Shown here: piece by piece, positions 9,292 through 17,352 of the stretch
Numbering within the stretch: position 1 is the stretch's first letter
Layout of the letters: each line of letters starts with the position of its first letter
DNA from: Solirubrobacter soli DSM 22325
GTDB taxonomy: Bacteria > Actinomycetota > Thermoleophilia > Solirubrobacterales > Solirubrobacteraceae
Length of the DNA stretch: 64,000 bases
NCBI RefSeq assembly: GCF_000423665.1
Contig: NZ_AUIK01000023.1
Coordinates: 62,001 to 126,000 of the forward strand
Direction: 5' to 3'
Translations under genes and position numbers: made by a program
The notes under the pieces: model-generated
Seen by the model: the letters and a program-made list of their open reading frames with translations, nothing else
What the model was told of the DNA's origin: nothing
The model's database searches: none

Positions 9292-9642
9292 CCTGAGGAA
9301 CGTCCATCTGCACTCCGAAGGGGGTGGCCTACGTTTCGCCCCTGTACGGGGGCGGAACGTCGAACACCCCCACGAGCGCGCCAACTCGAACCGTGCGGTT
9401 TCGGGCGAGAAGCGCCACCATGGCCGAAAGCGACCACAACCGATCTCGCACGGTCTCCGTGGACCGTAACTTGACGGTCTCCCTGCACGGCGCGGCGAGT
9501 CAGCACGGCCAAGCGCCACGGCGGGCGGCGGCACGACCGATCAGGCCGGGGCGCAGCAGCGACCCCCTCCCTCAGTGCTTAGAGGTGTTCAGCGCACGAC
9601 CAGGCCGACGCACCAACAAACGCCCGATCCAACAAGGGCGGA
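9292..9642. repeat. Dispersed structured intergenic element, copy A
   Basis: This stretch between convergent genes matches 36444-36667. Block 1 (9292-9375) pairs with 36444-36527 with about 7 mismatches. Block 2 (9494-9600) pairs with 36531-36636 with one single-base length difference. Copy A holds an extra 118 bases (9376-9493). Block 1 folds into GGGGGTG (9320-9326) with CACCCCC (9365-9371), enclosing a 12-pair stem (9331-9342 with 9349-9360, one G-U pair) and a 6-base loop. The 3' end reads CCAACAAGGGCGG beside the stop of the minus-strand epimerase gene. No convincing protein was found. 9178-9291 shows nothing recognisable. Confidence 0.8.
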
Positions 9643-10647
9643 CTAAGACAGAGCGAAACCCGCCGGGAACGGGTCGGAGTCGTCCAGCAGGTACTGGCTC
9701 ATCCCCGTCACCCACGCGCGGCCGGTGATCGTCGGCACGACGGCCGGGACGCCGGCGACGGACGTCTCCTCCACCAGGCGCCCCGTGAAGCGGGTGCCGA
9801 TGACGGACTGGTTGACGAAGGGCGTGTCCAGAGCCAACTCGCCTCGCGCGTGCAACTGCGCCATCCGGGCGGAGGTCCCCGTGCCGCACGGGGAGCGGTC
9901 GAGCCAGCCCGGGTGGATCGAGGTCGCGGCGACGGCGTCGGCGCCGTCGCGGCCCGGTTCGTAGAAGACGACGTGGTGGCAGCCGTTGATCCGCGGGTCG
10001 CCCGGGTGGACGGGGCGGTCGGCCGCGTTGATCGCCGCCATCACCGCCAGGCCCTTCTCGATCAGCGCGGCGTTGTTGGCCGGGTCGACGACCAGGCCCG
10101 CGTCGGCGGCCGGCGTGAGCGCGTAGAAGTTGCCGCCGAAGGCCATGTCGTACTTCACGACCCCGAGGCCGGGGACGTCGACGATCTGGTCGCGGGTGTG
10201 CAGGAACGACGGGACGTTGCGGATCGTGACGGCGGTCGCCCGCCCGTTCTCGACCGCCACGCGCGCCTCGACCAGACCGGCGGGGACGTCGAGCCGGATC
10301 ACGGTCTCGGGCTCGGTCACCTCGACCATCCCGGTCTCGACGAGCACCGTCGCGACGCCGATCGTGCCGTGCCCGCACATCGGCAGCAGCCCGCTGACCT
10401 CGATGAAGAGCACGCCCCAGTCGGCGTCGTCGCGGGTCGGGGGCTGCAGGATCGCCCCCGACATCGCGCCGTGGCCGCGGGGCTCGCGCATCAGCAGGAG
10501 CCGGAGGTCGTCCATGTGCGCCTCGAAGTGCAGCTTGCGCTCGAGCATCGTGGCGCCGGGCACGGGGCCGAAACCGCCGGTCACGACGCGGGTCGGCATC
10601 CCCTCCGTGTGGGAGTCGACGGCGGTGAAGTAGCGGCGAGCCCTCAC
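9643..10647 (-). CDS. Proline racemase family protein, probable 4-hydroxyproline 2-epimerase
   Basis: This 334-residue cytosolic enzyme belongs to the proline racemase fold. Both catalytic cysteines are present: Cys91 in MCGHGT and Cys254 in DRSPCGTGTSA. That favours an epimerase or racemase over the Thr-containing dehydratase branch. The N-terminus FTAVDSHTEGMPTR is typical of 4-hydroxyproline 2-epimerases. The GTG at 10645-10647 overlaps the stop of the DapA-like gene (GTGA) and gives the normal length. It would turn trans-4-hydroxy-L-proline into the cis-D form as the first step of its breakdown. Confidence 0.88.
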   Translation of the reverse strand: MRARRYFTAVDSHTEGMPTRVVTGGFGPVPGATMLERKLHFEAHMDDLRLLLMREPRGHGAMSGAILQPPTRDDADWGVLFIEVSGLLPMCGHGTIGVATVLVETGMVEVTEPETVIRLDVPAGLVEARVAVENGRATAVTIRNVPSFLHTRDQIVDVPGLGVVKYDMAFGGNFYALTPAADAGLVVDPANNAALIEKGLAVMAAINAADRPVHPGDPRINGCHHVVFYEPGRDGADAVAATSIHPGWLDRSPCGTGTSARMAQLHARGELALDTPFVNQSVIGTRFTGRLVEETSVAGVPAVVPTITGRAWVTGMSQYLLDDSDPFPAGFALS

Positions 10648-11528
10648 GCCACCGCCGGCTCGCGCAGAATCGCGAGCGCGTCCTCCAGCGCGGCGATCTC
10701 GTCGGCCTTGAGCGGCAGGCGCGGCGCGCGCGTCGGGCCGCCGGTGAAGCCGACGGCGTCCTGGGCGGCCTTGAAGTACTGGACGAGCTTGGAGGTCATG
10801 TCGAAGCGGGCCACGGGCAGCAGACGACGGTACACGGCGCGGGCCGTCGGCAGATCGCCGGCCTGGATCGAGTCGAACAGCTCGACGCACTCGACCGGGG
10901 CGAGCACCCCCACGCCGGTGATCCAGCCGATCGCGCCGGCGGCCAGGCCCTCGAGCGCCCAGTCGTCGCCACCCACGACCACTTCGAGATCGCCCTCGAG
11001 GTGCAGCAGGGCGGGGATCCGGCGCGTGTCGCCCGAGCACTCCTTGATCGCGATCACGCCGTCCACCGACTCGTAGATGCGCGCGATCAGCGACGCCGGC
11101 AGGTCGACGCCCGAGGCCTCGGGGTTGTTGTAGGCCATGACCGGCAGGCCGCACGTGGCCAACTCGGCATAGAAGGCCACGACCTCGTCGTCGTCGGCGC
11201 GGTAGCCGAGCGGCGGCAGCGACATCACGTACTGCGCGCCCGCGGCCTTGCCGTCGAGCGCGTACTCGAGCGACTGACGGGCGGACCCCGAGGACACGCC
11301 GACCGTGACCGGCACGCGCCCCGCGGCGGCCTCGACCACCGAACGGACCACCAGCGCGCGCTCGGCGCGTGTCAGGGAGCCGGCCTCGCCCATCGTGCCG
11401 GTGGCGACGAAGCCGTGCACGCCGGCCTCGATCAGCTTCTCGACGTTCTCCTTCAGCGCCGGGACGTCGACCTCATCGGCGGCGGTGAACGGGGTGGTGA
11501 CGGCGGGGATGATGCCTTCGAAGGCCAT
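10644..11528 (-). CDS. DapA/DHDPS-family lyase, possible pyrroline-4-hydroxy-2-carboxylate deaminase
   Basis: This 294-residue TIM-barrel enzyme has the family Schiff-base Lys162 in VIAIKECSGD, Tyr133 in MAYNNP, and GTMGE (43-47) in place of GTTGE. By family alone it could be a dihydrodipicolinate synthase or any of several aldolases. Next to a hydroxyproline epimerase, the known bacterial pathway points to the deaminase making alpha-ketoglutarate semialdehyde. The D-hydroxyproline oxidase and the semialdehyde dehydrogenase are not in this window. It starts 2 bases after the gntR stop, in the same operon. Confidence 0.82.
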   Translation of the reverse strand: MAFEGIIPAVTTPFTAADEVDVPALKENVEKLIEAGVHGFVATGTMGEAGSLTRAERALVVRSVVEAAAGRVPVTVGVSSGSARQSLEYALDGKAAGAQYVMSLPPLGYRADDDEVVAFYAELATCGLPVMAYNNPEASGVDLPASLIARIYESVDGVIAIKECSGDTRRIPALLHLEGDLEVVVGGDDWALEGLAAGAIGWITGVGVLAPVECVELFDSIQAGDLPTARAVYRRLLPVARFDMTSKLVQYFKAAQDAVGFTGGPTRAPRLPLKADEIAALEDALAILREPAVA

Positions 11529-11530
11529 GG

Positions 11531-12211
11531 CTATGACAGCTCCATGTAGGCGCGGACGCGGTTGATGTGCTGGACGGAGTAGAAGGAAGCGGCCTCGGCG
11601 TCGCCCGCGACGATCGCCTCGTAGATCATGCGGTGCTCGGCGACGTGGATGCGGGTCCGGCCGGGCTGAGCGATCGAGTCGTCACGCAGCCGCTGCCAGA
11701 GCGGCTCATCCATCAGCGACGCGACGTGATCGGCGAACGCGAGCAGGACCGGGTTGCCGGTCATGGCCGCGAGCTGGCGGTGGAAGAGGCGGTCGGAGGC
11801 GTTCCAGATGGCGATGTCCACCGGCTCGACCTCCATCGCGGCCATCAGCTTCTCCGCGAGATCATCGGCCTGCGCGCGGGCCGCGGCCAACCGGGCGACC
11901 GCGGGCTCCAGCGCCAACCGGGCCTCCAACACCGCTGACGGCGACGCGTCGTGCGGCGGCTCCGACGGCGGGAGCCCGACGACGAACGTCCCCGCGCCGT
12001 GGCGGGTCTCGACCACGCCCTGCAGCGCCAGCGAGGCCAGCGCCTCACGCACCGAGGCGCGGCTCACCTCGAGTGTGCGCGCGAGCTCGCGCTCGGACGG
12101 CAGACGCTCACCCGGCGCGAGCACACCCGAGCGGATGTCGTCCGCCAAGCGCTCGGCGATCTGCTCGTAGCGCTGAAGCAGGCGGAAAGTGGTTCGATCA
12201 GAGGACGTCAT
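11531..12211 (-). CDS. GntR family regulator, FadR-like (FCD domain)
   Basis: This 226-residue regulator has an N-terminal winged helix (about 10-75: LADDIRSGVLAPGERLPSER, then VSRASVREAL). An all-helical C-terminal ligand domain of the FCD type follows, with His residues in FHRQLA and in HRMIYEAI. The frame runs far upstream, but the ATG at 12209-12211 starts the protein at the usual place. It is first in the operon with the DapA-like and epimerase genes, so it is probably their local regulator, with hydroxyproline or a breakdown product as ligand. Confidence 0.88.
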   Translation of the reverse strand: MTSSDRTTFRLLQRYEQIAERLADDIRSGVLAPGERLPSERELARTLEVSRASVREALASLALQGVVETRHGAGTFVVGLPPSEPPHDASPSAVLEARLALEPAVARLAAARAQADDLAEKLMAAMEVEPVDIAIWNASDRLFHRQLAAMTGNPVLLAFADHVASLMDEPLWQRLRDDSIAQPGRTRIHVAEHRMIYEAIVAGDAEAASFYSVQHINRVRAYMELS

Positions 12212-12221
12212 AGCGATCAAC

Positions 12222-12240
12222 TGGTCTGGTGACAGTACCA
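12222..12240. promoter_or_regulatory. Possible GntR operator
   Basis: In the 30-base gap between gntR and the divergent permease, TGGT (12222-12225) and ACCA (12237-12240) are mirrored around CTG and CAG cores. The sequence partly resembles FadR-type sites (AACTGGTC half). The match is imperfect and the call is tentative. Confidence 0.35.
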
Positions 12241-12241
12241 C

Positions 12242-13219
12242 ATGACGATCGGCTATGACAAGTACGTGGCAGCTTTGCGCCGGGTGGGGGTGCTGGTTGG
12301 AACTGTGCTGGTCGCGGTGGCGATCGGTCACGTCTTCCTGGTCTCCACCACCGGCGACGAGTCGTTCGCGAGCGCGGTCAGTTCCACCCCGGGCTACATG
12401 CGCGACGTGTTCGTGCACTTCGACCTCGGCGACACCGACGGCCGCCGCTGCGGTAAGCCGGACAGCCTGCACCCGGGTGGTCCGTTGTGTGCGTCCTACA
12501 GCCCCGGCTCGGTCGCGCACCTGCTCGTCGACCGCGTGCAGGTGGACGTCCTCCTGCTGACGGTCGGCGCGTTCCTGGGCCTGCTGATCGGCGTCGCCGG
12601 CGGGCGCTTCTGCGCCACCCACCCAGGGACGCGGCGCGCGCGCGTCCTGCACGTCGCGACCGCGTTCCAGCTCGCCGCGCCCGTGTTCTTCCAGGCGCTG
12701 CTGGTGATCTTCTACTTCTCCTCGAACGTCAGCGAGTTCATCCGCCTCCCGTTCATCTCCGGCCAGGGCCAATACGTGCCCGTGCAGCAGGACCCGATCC
12801 AGTTCCTGCAGGCGATGTGGGTCCCATGGCTGCTGATCGCCTTCCCGCTGGCGGCCTTGCTCCTGCGCATCACCGAGGCCTCGCTGCGCGACGACCTGCA
12901 GGAGGACTTCATCCGCACCGCCCGCGCCAAGGGCGTCCCCGAGCGCCGCGTCATCAACCACCACGCCCTCCCCGTCGCGGGGCCCGCGATCGCCGCGATG
13001 ACCGGCGTGAACGTCTCGACGATGCTGATCAACGTCGCGGTGATCGAGGTCGTCTACGGCATCCCCGGGCTCTTCCGCGTGATCAACAACGCGGTCCACG
13101 ACCCGGCGGACATCGCCGTCCTGCAGGCCCTGGTACTCGAGGGCGTGGTGCTGATCGTCGTCGCCAACGCGCTCGTGGACGTGGTCCACTACCTGCTCGA
13201 TCCGCGCGTGCGCGGCTGA
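12242..13219 (+). CDS. Orphan DppB-like ABC permease
   Basis: This 325-residue membrane protein is related to peptide-importer permease B. The EAA-type loop is clear (EASLRDDLQEDFIRTARAKG, then VPERRVINHHAL), and it ends in DPRVRG like other DppB proteins. The family N-terminus is present, but the usual APGDP motif is replaced, and a Cys-containing extracytoplasmic loop (RRCGKPDSLHPGGPLCASY) is unusual. No ATPase, second permease or binding protein is adjacent. It is divergent from the hydroxyproline operon, 30 bases away. It may supply a half-transporter to one of the two Dpp systems, or be a relic. Confidence 0.8.
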   Translation: MTIGYDKYVAALRRVGVLVGTVLVAVAIGHVFLVSTTGDESFASAVSSTPGYMRDVFVHFDLGDTDGRRCGKPDSLHPGGPLCASYSPGSVAHLLVDRVQVDVLLLTVGAFLGLLIGVAGGRFCATHPGTRRARVLHVATAFQLAAPVFFQALLVIFYFSSNVSEFIRLPFISGQGQYVPVQQDPIQFLQAMWVPWLLIAFPLAALLLRITEASLRDDLQEDFIRTARAKGVPERRVINHHALPVAGPAIAAMTGVNVSTMLINVAVIEVVYGIPGLFRVINNAVHDPADIAVLQALVLEGVVLIVVANALVDVVHYLLDPRVRG

Positions 13220-14029
13220 TCAGGCGGGCGCGGGCGAGCGGCCCGGCTGGCGCAACTCGATCCCGGCTCGACCCAAGAGCCCGGTCGCGCGCTTGACGTA
13301 GAGCGCCCCGCCGCGCAGCGCGACCGCACGCACCGGATCCCACCGGAACCCGTACTGGCGCCGGACGTCGCCGGGCAGCCAGCCGATCGTGATCTGGTTG
13401 ACCAGTTCGACCAGCGGCCGATGGCGCAGCGGGACGGGCGGGCTCATGACGATGTCGATCGCGAGCTCGCGCGCCGCCGGCGTGACGTACAGCTCCCCGC
13501 CGGAGTACATGTCGTGCATGTAGTCGCGGAAGTCGTCGATGTCGCGCGGCATGTCGCCCTCGCGCAGGCCGAACTGCCGCCCGACGACGCGGTAGTCGGC
13601 CCACAGCGAGTCCAGCTCGTCGTGTGAGAGCGATCGCACATAGCGGCCGTAGACGAGCATCGCCGACTCGGCCAGCGCGGCGAGGATCCACAGCAGGAGC
13701 TTGGGGTCGTCGGCGCGGTAGGGCGTCCCCGCCGCGAACGGGCCGGCGGCCTCGGCCAGCTCGCCCGAGACCGTCCGGTGCATCGCTCGCACCCGCGCCG
13801 TCAGCCGGTCGGCGTGCGCCTTGGTGTCGAACGCGATCGCGTCGAGCACGGTCGCGGTGCGGCGCAGACGCGCGTACGGATCGTCCAGCGCGCCGGTGTG
13901 GGCGAAGAAGCCGGCGAAGGCAACCGGGTGCGCGGCCATCACCAGCAGGGCACGCGGACCGCTCAGCCCGGTGAGCCGATGACCCACGACCTGCCGTAGA
14001 AGCGAGTGATCGTCGAAGTAGTGCTCCAT
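13220..14029 (-). CDS. Oxygenase MpaB family protein (DUF2236)
   Basis: This 269-residue protein belongs to the MpaB/MpaB'/Lcp family, heme-binding oxygenases linked to steps such as rubber cleavage and fungal meroterpenoid oxidation. The N-terminal [18 protein letters not shown] segment, a His-rich start and the long helical body ([11 protein letters not shown], then [18 protein letters not shown]) fit it. Its stop directly abuts the stop of the plus-strand permease. The start is the ATG at 14029. The substrate is unknown and no partner gene is obvious nearby. Confidence 0.75.
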   Translation of the reverse strand: MEHYFDDHSLLRQVVGHRLTGLSGPRALLVMAAHPVAFAGFFAHTGALDDPYARLRRTATVLDAIAFDTKAHADRLTARVRAMHRTVSGELAEAAGPFAAGTPYRADDPKLLLWILAALAESAMLVYGRYVRSLSHDELDSLWADYRVVGRQFGLREGDMPRDIDDFRDYMHDMYSGGELYVTPAARELAIDIVMSPPVPLRHRPLVELVNQITIGWLPGDVRRQYGFRWDPVRAVALRGGALYVKRATGLLGRAGIELRQPGRSPAPA

Positions 14030-14055
14030 CTGCTGTTAGTACGGTGATAGGGGAT

Positions 14056-14799
14056 ATGCCGGCTCAGGCCTATGCAGGGAAAGAGTGTGTCTGCCAGTAC
14101 CGGCGCGGGATCTGCGACCAGACCTGCGTGCGCGACATGCTGGACACACCGTTTTACATCGCGTGCCTCAAGCTCACGGGGCGGCGCTGCGTCGTCGTGG
14201 GCGGAGGCGAGATCGGCCTCGAGAAGGTCGAGGGCCTGCTGGCGTGCGACGGCAAGGTCGTCTTGATCGCGCCCGAGGCCGAGCCGGAGCTCGAGAAGTT
14301 GGCGTCCGAGGGCTCGATCGAGTGGATTCGCCGCGAGTACGCGACCGGTGACCTCGAGGCGACGTTCATCGCGATCGCCGCGACCAACGACACCGACGTG
14401 AACATCGCCGTCTACGAGGACGCGGAGCGCCGCGCGATGCTCGTCAACGTGGTGGACGTCCCGCCGCTGTGCAATTTCATCCTGCCGGCGATCGTGCGCA
14501 CCGGCCCGCTCGCGATCGCGATCTCGACCGCCGGCGCCTCGCCCGCGCTGGCCAAGCGGATCAAGGCGCAGATCGCGCAGGAGTTCGGGGAGCCCTACGC
14601 GCGGCTCGCCGTGCTGCTCAACGAGGTCCGCGGGTGGGCGAAGGGCACGCTGCCCACCTACCAGGACCGAAAGGCCTTCTTCGAGGGGATCGTCAACGGC
14701 GACCCCGATCCGGTCCAGCTGCTGCGCGCGGGTGACGAGGCTGCGGTGCGCGCCTTGATCGCCGCTGCCCAGCGGGCACACGAACCGGCCACCGCGTAG
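14056..14799 (+). CDS. Precorrin-2 dehydrogenase / sirohydrochlorin ferrochelatase domain (CysG N-terminal type)
   Basis: This enzyme oxidises precorrin-2 to sirohydrochlorin on the siroheme path. The NAD-binding core starts at [20 protein letters not shown]. It continues with the family [13 protein letters not shown] and [16 protein letters not shown] segments. The start is uncertain: GTG 14044, ATG 14056 (chosen) or ATG 14137, which would begin [13 protein letters not shown] as in many homologues. The longer forms add a four-Cys stretch ([14 protein letters not shown]) before the core. It opens the heme cluster, and the methyltransferase making its substrate is the CobA part of the fusion at 19683. 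Confidence 0.85.
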   Translation: MPAQAYAGKECVCQYRRGICDQTCVRDMLDTPFYIACLKLTGRRCVVVGGGEIGLEKVEGLLACDGKVVLIAPEAEPELEKLASEGSIEWIRREYATGDLEATFIAIAATNDTDVNIAVYEDAERRAMLVNVVDVPPLCNFILPAIVRTGPLAIAISTAGASPALAKRIKAQIAQEFGEPYARLAVLLNEVRGWAKGTLPTYQDRKAFFEGIVNGDPDPVQLLRAGDEAAVRALIAAAQRAHEPATA

Positions 14800-14802
14800 G
14801 CT
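14797..14802 (+). promoter_or_regulatory. Leaderless-type -10 box before the mogA-like gene
   Basis: TAGGCT lies 8 bases before the ATC at 14811. It overlaps the TAG stop of the preceding gene. The same hexamer and spacing occur before 33048 and 43329, where the start is ATG or GTG. Confidence 0.5.
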
Positions 14803-14810
14803 CTCACGCC

Positions 14811-15305
14811 ATCCGCGCCGCGATCCTCACCGTCTCCACGTCCGTCTCGCGCCGCGAGAACGAGGACCTCTCAGGCCCCAAGCTGGCCGCCGCCGCCGAG
14901 GACGCCGGCTGCGAGATCGCGGCGATGGAGGTCGTTCCCGACGACTTCGCGCTGATCGAGGACCGGCTCCGTCACTTCGTCGGTGAGAACATCGACCTGG
15001 TCTTCACGACCGGCGGCACAGGCTTCACCCCGAACGACATCACGCCCGAGGCGACCCGCGCCGTGATCGAGCGCGACGCGCCCGGCTTCGCGGAGGCGAT
15101 GCGCGCCGAGGGCCTCAAGCACACGCCGCTCGGCATCCTCACCCGCGGCGTGTCGGGCATCGCCGACCGCACGCTGATCGTCAACTTCCCGGGCTCGCCG
15201 AAGTCGATCGATCAGCTCTTCCCGGTGCTCGCGCCGACGCTCAAGCACGTGGTGCGGACCCTCAGCGGGGACTCGTCGCACCATGAGAGCGATCGAACTG
15301 GCTGA
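14811..15305 (+). CDS. MogA/MoaB family molybdopterin biosynthesis protein with a non-canonical ATC start
   Basis: This protein of about 164 residues belongs to the family that adenylates molybdopterin. The N-terminal RAAILTVSTSVSRRENEDLS, the core TTGGTGFTPNDITPEAT and the NFPGSPKS motif are all present. No ATG, GTG or TTG exists in frame between an upstream TGA (14733-14735) and the ATG at 14925. That ATG would remove the first strand and helix of the fold. Homologues usually begin M-RAA; here that codon is ATC at 14811. It overlaps ccmA by 23 bases at its 3' end. A sequencing error, AUC initiation or a lost start are all possible. Confidence 0.72.
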   Translation: MRAAILTVSTSVSRRENEDLSGPKLAAAAEDAGCEIAAMEVVPDDFALIEDRLRHFVGENIDLVFTTGGTGFTPNDITPEATRAVIERDAPGFAEAMRAEGLKHTPLGILTRGVSGIADRTLIVNFPGSPKSIDQLFPVLAPTLKHVVRTLSGDSSHHESDRTG

Positions 15306-15945
15306 CGTCGGGCGGGCGTACGGCGAGCGGGTCGCGCTCGCCGGGGTCACCCTGAACGTCGAGGAGGGCGAGACGCTGGCGGTCTTCGGCTCCAACGGAG
15401 CGGGCAAGACGACGCTGCTGCGGATCCTGGCCACGCTGCTGCGGCCCCACCGGGGTGTGGCGCGGGTCTTCGGGCGCGAGCTGCCGAAGGAGGGCTGGGC
15501 GGTGCGCGGCCAGATCGGCTTCCTCGGCCACGAGCCGCTGCTCTACCGCGACCTGACCGCCCGCGAGAACCTGCGCTTCCACGCCCGCCTGCACGACGTC
15601 GCGTTCGCCCGCGTGGACGAGCTGCTGGACGCGGTGGGGCTGAAGGTGCGCGCGGACGACCCGGTGCACACGTTCTCCCGCGGGATGCTCCAGCGCACGG
15701 CGGTCTGCCGCGCGCTGCTGCACTCGCCGAAGCTGCTCCTGCTCGACGAGCCGCTCGCGGGTCTCGACCCGGGCGCGGCGGAACTGGTCGCGGCGCTGAT
15801 CGGCGACGGGACGCGGGTGCTGATCTCCCACGACGTCGAGCACGGGCTCGCGCAGGCGGACCTCGTCCTCGGTCTGAGGGGCGGGCGGGTGGCGTTCTGC
15901 GAGCGCGACGTGTCGCCGGCCGACGTGCGGGCGCTGTACGCATGA
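15283..15945 (+). CDS. ccmA: Heme exporter ATPase CcmA
   Basis: This 220-residue ABC ATPase has Walker A GSNGAGKT, the signature-region FSRGMLQR, Walker B LLLLDEP and the H-loop LISHDVEH. Its short length and the CcmB gene directly downstream identify it as CcmA of cytochrome c maturation system I. There CcmAB releases holo-CcmE from the CcmC complex. It starts inside the end of the mogA-like gene and overlaps ccmB by 4 bases, so translation is probably coupled. Confidence 0.9.
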   Translation: MRAIELADVGRAYGERVALAGVTLNVEEGETLAVFGSNGAGKTTLLRILATLLRPHRGVARVFGRELPKEGWAVRGQIGFLGHEPLLYRDLTARENLRFHARLHDVAFARVDELLDAVGLKVRADDPVHTFSRGMLQRTAVCRALLHSPKLLLLDEPLAGLDPGAAELVAALIGDGTRVLISHDVEHGLAQADLVLGLRGGRVAFCERDVSPADVRALYA

Positions 15946-16616
15946 GGCGCGCCGTCGGAGCGTTGATCCGCAAGGACCTGCAGCTCGAGCTGCGCAGCCG
16001 CGAGTCGGTGCCGGCGATGGTGCTCTTCTCTTTGAGCACGTTCGTGCTCTTCCACTTCGCGCTGGACCAGACGGAGGTCAGCGGCGGTCTGGCGGCCGGG
16101 ATCTTGTGGGTGACGCTGCTGTTCGCGGCGATCCTCGGGATCAACCGGCTGTTCGTGGCCGAGCGCGAGGAGGGCGGGTTCGACGGCTTCCTGCTGGCGC
16201 CGGTCGACCGCACCGCGATGTTCGTGGCCAAGGCGACAGTGCTGTTCGTGTTCCTGGCGCTGGTCGAGGTGTTCGTCATCGCCGCCTTCGCGATCCTCCT
16301 GCTGGGCCCTTCGCCGTGGCCCGGACTGCCCTCGCTGATCCTCGTGCTGGCGCTGGCCGACGTGGGGATCGCGGTGATCGGCACGCTGGTCGCCGGGCTC
16401 GCGATCCAGACCCGCGCCCGCGACCTTCTGGTCCCTTTGCTGGCACTTCCCCTCTCCGTCCCCCTGGTGATCGCGGGGGCGCGGGCGTGCGAGCCGCTGC
16501 TCACCGCCGGAGGCGCCGGGGCGGTGGAGGCGCGTTGGCTGGGCGTCCTCGGTCTCTATGATCTGGTCTTCGGGCTGCTCGCCTACGCGATCTTCGACTT
16601 CCTGCTGGAGGAATGA
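15942..16616 (+). CDS. ccmB: Heme exporter membrane subunit CcmB
   Basis: This is a 224-residue protein with about six membrane helices. It shows the CcmB features: an N-terminal IRKDLQLELRSRES segment and FAAILGINRLFVAEREEG, followed by DGFLLAPVDRTAMFVAK. It pairs with CcmA. The stop lies 4 bases before the GTG of ccmC, with GAGGAATGA supplying a ribosome site for it. Confidence 0.9.
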   Translation: MRRAVGALIRKDLQLELRSRESVPAMVLFSLSTFVLFHFALDQTEVSGGLAAGILWVTLLFAAILGINRLFVAEREEGGFDGFLLAPVDRTAMFVAKATVLFVFLALVEVFVIAAFAILLLGPSPWPGLPSLILVLALADVGIAVIGTLVAGLAIQTRARDLLVPLLALPLSVPLVIAGARACEPLLTAGGAGAVEARWLGVLGLYDLVFGLLAYAIFDFLLEE

Positions 16617-16620
16617 CGCT

Positions 16621-17352
16621 GTGTTCGGCCGGGGTCTGAAGACCCTCTCGCTCCTCACCGTCGCGCTGCTGGTCGGCGCGTTCGCTCTCGTGTTCTTCTA
16701 CGCGCCCAACGACGCGGACCAGGGCTTCATCCAGAAGATCTTCTACCTGCACGTGCCGCTGGCGATCGTCGCCCTGTTCGGCTTCGTGGCGGGCGGGATC
16801 TACGGGATCCGCTACCTGCGAACCGGCGATCGGATGCACGACCTGCGCTCCTACGTCGCGATCCACCTGTCGCTGATCCTCGCCGTCGGGGCGCTGGTCA
16901 CCGGGTCGATCTGGGCCAAGGCCTCCTGGGGCGTCTGGTGGACGTGGGACGAGCCGACGCTGGTGAGCTTCCTGATCGTCTTCCTGCTGTACGCCTGCTA
17001 CCAGCCGCTGCGGTTCTCGATCGAGGATCCCGAGCGCCAGGCGCGCTACGCCGCGGTCTTCTCGGTCATCGCGGGCGCGTTCGTGCCGTTGAACTTCATG
17101 GCGGTGCGGATGGCGCAGTCGCTCGTGCACCCGCGCGTGCTCTCGACGACCGGCGGCTCGATGCCCGGCTCGATGCGGCTGACGTTCCTGGTCTCGCTGA
17201 TCGGGATGGCGCTGCTGTTCGTGACGCTCTGGAAGTACGAGCTCGCGTCCAAGAGCACGACGTTCAAGCTGCGGGCGCTCAAGCGCAAGCTCGCGGGCGA
17301 GGACGAGGTCTGGGTCGGCAACCCGCGCCGTTCTGCGGCGCCCACGCTCTGA
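16621..17352 (+). CDS. ccmC: Cytochrome c assembly protein CcmC (heme handling)
   Basis: This 243-residue membrane protein loads heme onto CcmE. The tryptophan-rich motif WGVWWTWDEP is intact. Conserved His residues lie in IFYLHVPLA and in SLVHPRVL. The GTG at 16621 is chosen over an upstream ATG in the same frame because GAGGAA precedes it and the first helix then begins at once. CcmE, CcmF and CcmH are not in this window. In actinobacteria system II is more usual, so this set is notable. Confidence 0.9.
   Translation: MFGRGLKTLSLLTVALLVGAFALVFFYAPNDADQGFIQKIFYLHVPLAIVALFGFVAGGIYGIRYLRTGDRMHDLRSYVAIHLSLILAVGALVTGSIWAKASWGVWWTWDEPTLVSFLIVFLLYACYQPLRFSIEDPERQARYAAVFSVIAGAFVPLNFMAVRMAQSLVHPRVLSTTGGSMPGSMRLTFLVSLIGMALLFVTLWKYELASKSTTFKLRALKRKLAGEDEVWVGNPRRSAAPTL

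Noticed and set aside
9324..9400. Small peptide in the structured element (reads as MAYVSPLYGG in copy A and MANVSPLYGG in copy B)
   Set aside because: Changes between copies are as often non-synonymous as synonymous, while stem pairing is kept. The frames diverge after about 18 residues. Structure explains the conservation better.
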